Of a stretch of 14,410 nt of DNA, positions 14,118-14,410 are shown piece after piece. The stretch is from Ignavibacteria bacterium (GTDB lineage Bacteria > Bacteroidota > Ignavibacteria > Ignavibacteriales > Melioribacteraceae). A model generated the notes under the pieces. That model made no database searches. It had not been told where the DNA came from and saw nothing but the letters and a program-made list of their open reading frames with translations. The stretch is taken from positions 1 through 14,410 of the forward strand of contig QILJ01000051.1 of assembly GCA_003233295.1 (NCBI GenBank). The letters are read 5' to 3'. The position numbers and the translations under genes are program-made. The first letter of the stretch is position 1. Every line of letters begins with the position of its first letter.

Positions 14118-14410
14118 AGTGATACTTGTTCGTTCATTAGAATATCTCTAATTTTCTCTTTTTGTATAGTGCTGGAATTCAAACTAATATTTTTTTTTTT
14201 GAATAACAATATTGAATTTCTCATTACAACTTGTATTGAATTATAACCTATTTAGAATTGCAATAAAAATAAATTGATTTTTTTGAGATGATTTATTACG
14301 TTTATTATTGGATGAGGAACTTAAACGTGTATTAGAAGGGTTTATGTTTATAACCGAACAATCAAAAAATTAAAGTGAATCATCCGGGAGGTCAGCTTTA
14401 CCTCTCTTTG
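14118..14410. other. Non-coding region upstream of mltF with an edge hairpin and a T11 tract
   Basis: No gene is visible. It must contain the mltF promoter (minus strand). There is a T11 homopolymer at 14190-14200, and ATTCAAA (14177-14183) can pair with TTTGAAT (14198-14204). At the extreme right, GGGAGGT (14386-14392) pairs with ACCTCTC (14400-14406) with one G-U and a 7-nt loop, followed by TTTG at the window end; this may be a terminator or a leader of something beyond the window. Confidence 0.35.

Noticed and set aside
14190..14200. T11 tract as a phase-variable promoter spacer
   Set aside because: It is about 75 nt upstream of mltF with no identified promoter elements around it; a single homopolymer in AT-rich DNA, also prone to sequencing error, is not enough.

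Overview
The window is a low-GC bacterial chromosome segment. A SusC-type TonB-dependent receptor with an N-terminal carboxypeptidase-regulatory-like domain, several Sec/lipoprotein-exported proteins and the scarcity of strong Shine-Dalgarno sequences point to the Bacteroidetes/Chlorobi/Ignavibacteria group. Ignavibacteria would fit best, but that is inference from style and gene content; no rRNA or marker gene is present.

Layout, left to right. (1) 1-104: a terminator-like hairpin of a gene that ends outside the window. (2) 105-995, minus: an EamA/DMT permease, divergent from a plus-strand run 1094-3995: a GNAT acetyltransferase, an MscS-family channel of the YbdG type, and an IorA-like two-domain thiamine-diphosphate enzyme whose start overlaps the channel's stop. 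(3) 3996-4629: a gene-free block packed with hairpins and short repeats. (4) 4630-6071: a probably mobile or selfish AAA ATPase with a DUF4143/nuclease-like C-terminus, preceded by tandem palindromes and followed 2 nt later by a small cupin. (5) 6106-7334, minus: two tandem paralogous small outer-membrane beta-barrel proteins. (6) 7335-11173: a vitamin B12 uptake unit. A cobalamin riboswitch (7629-7798) precedes a TonB-dependent receptor (BtuB-like), which overlaps by 4 nt a lipoprotein beta-propeller of the BtuG type; a strong bidirectional terminator closes the unit. (7) 11176-14117, minus: a saccharopine dehydrogenase family enzyme and, upstream of it, a MltF-type lytic transglycosylase lipoprotein. 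(8) 14118-14410: non-coding, with a hairpin at the window edge.

The best-supported functional system is the riboswitch-controlled B12 import pair, in which the surface lipoprotein should capture corrinoid and pass it to the receptor. No completely new multi-gene system is evident. The less explained parts are the repeat island at 4081-4452, which holds two copies of a hairpin with compensatory base changes, the mutually exclusive palindromes before the ATPase, and the translational coupling of a mechanosensitive channel to an IorA-like enzyme that lacks the ferredoxin domain.
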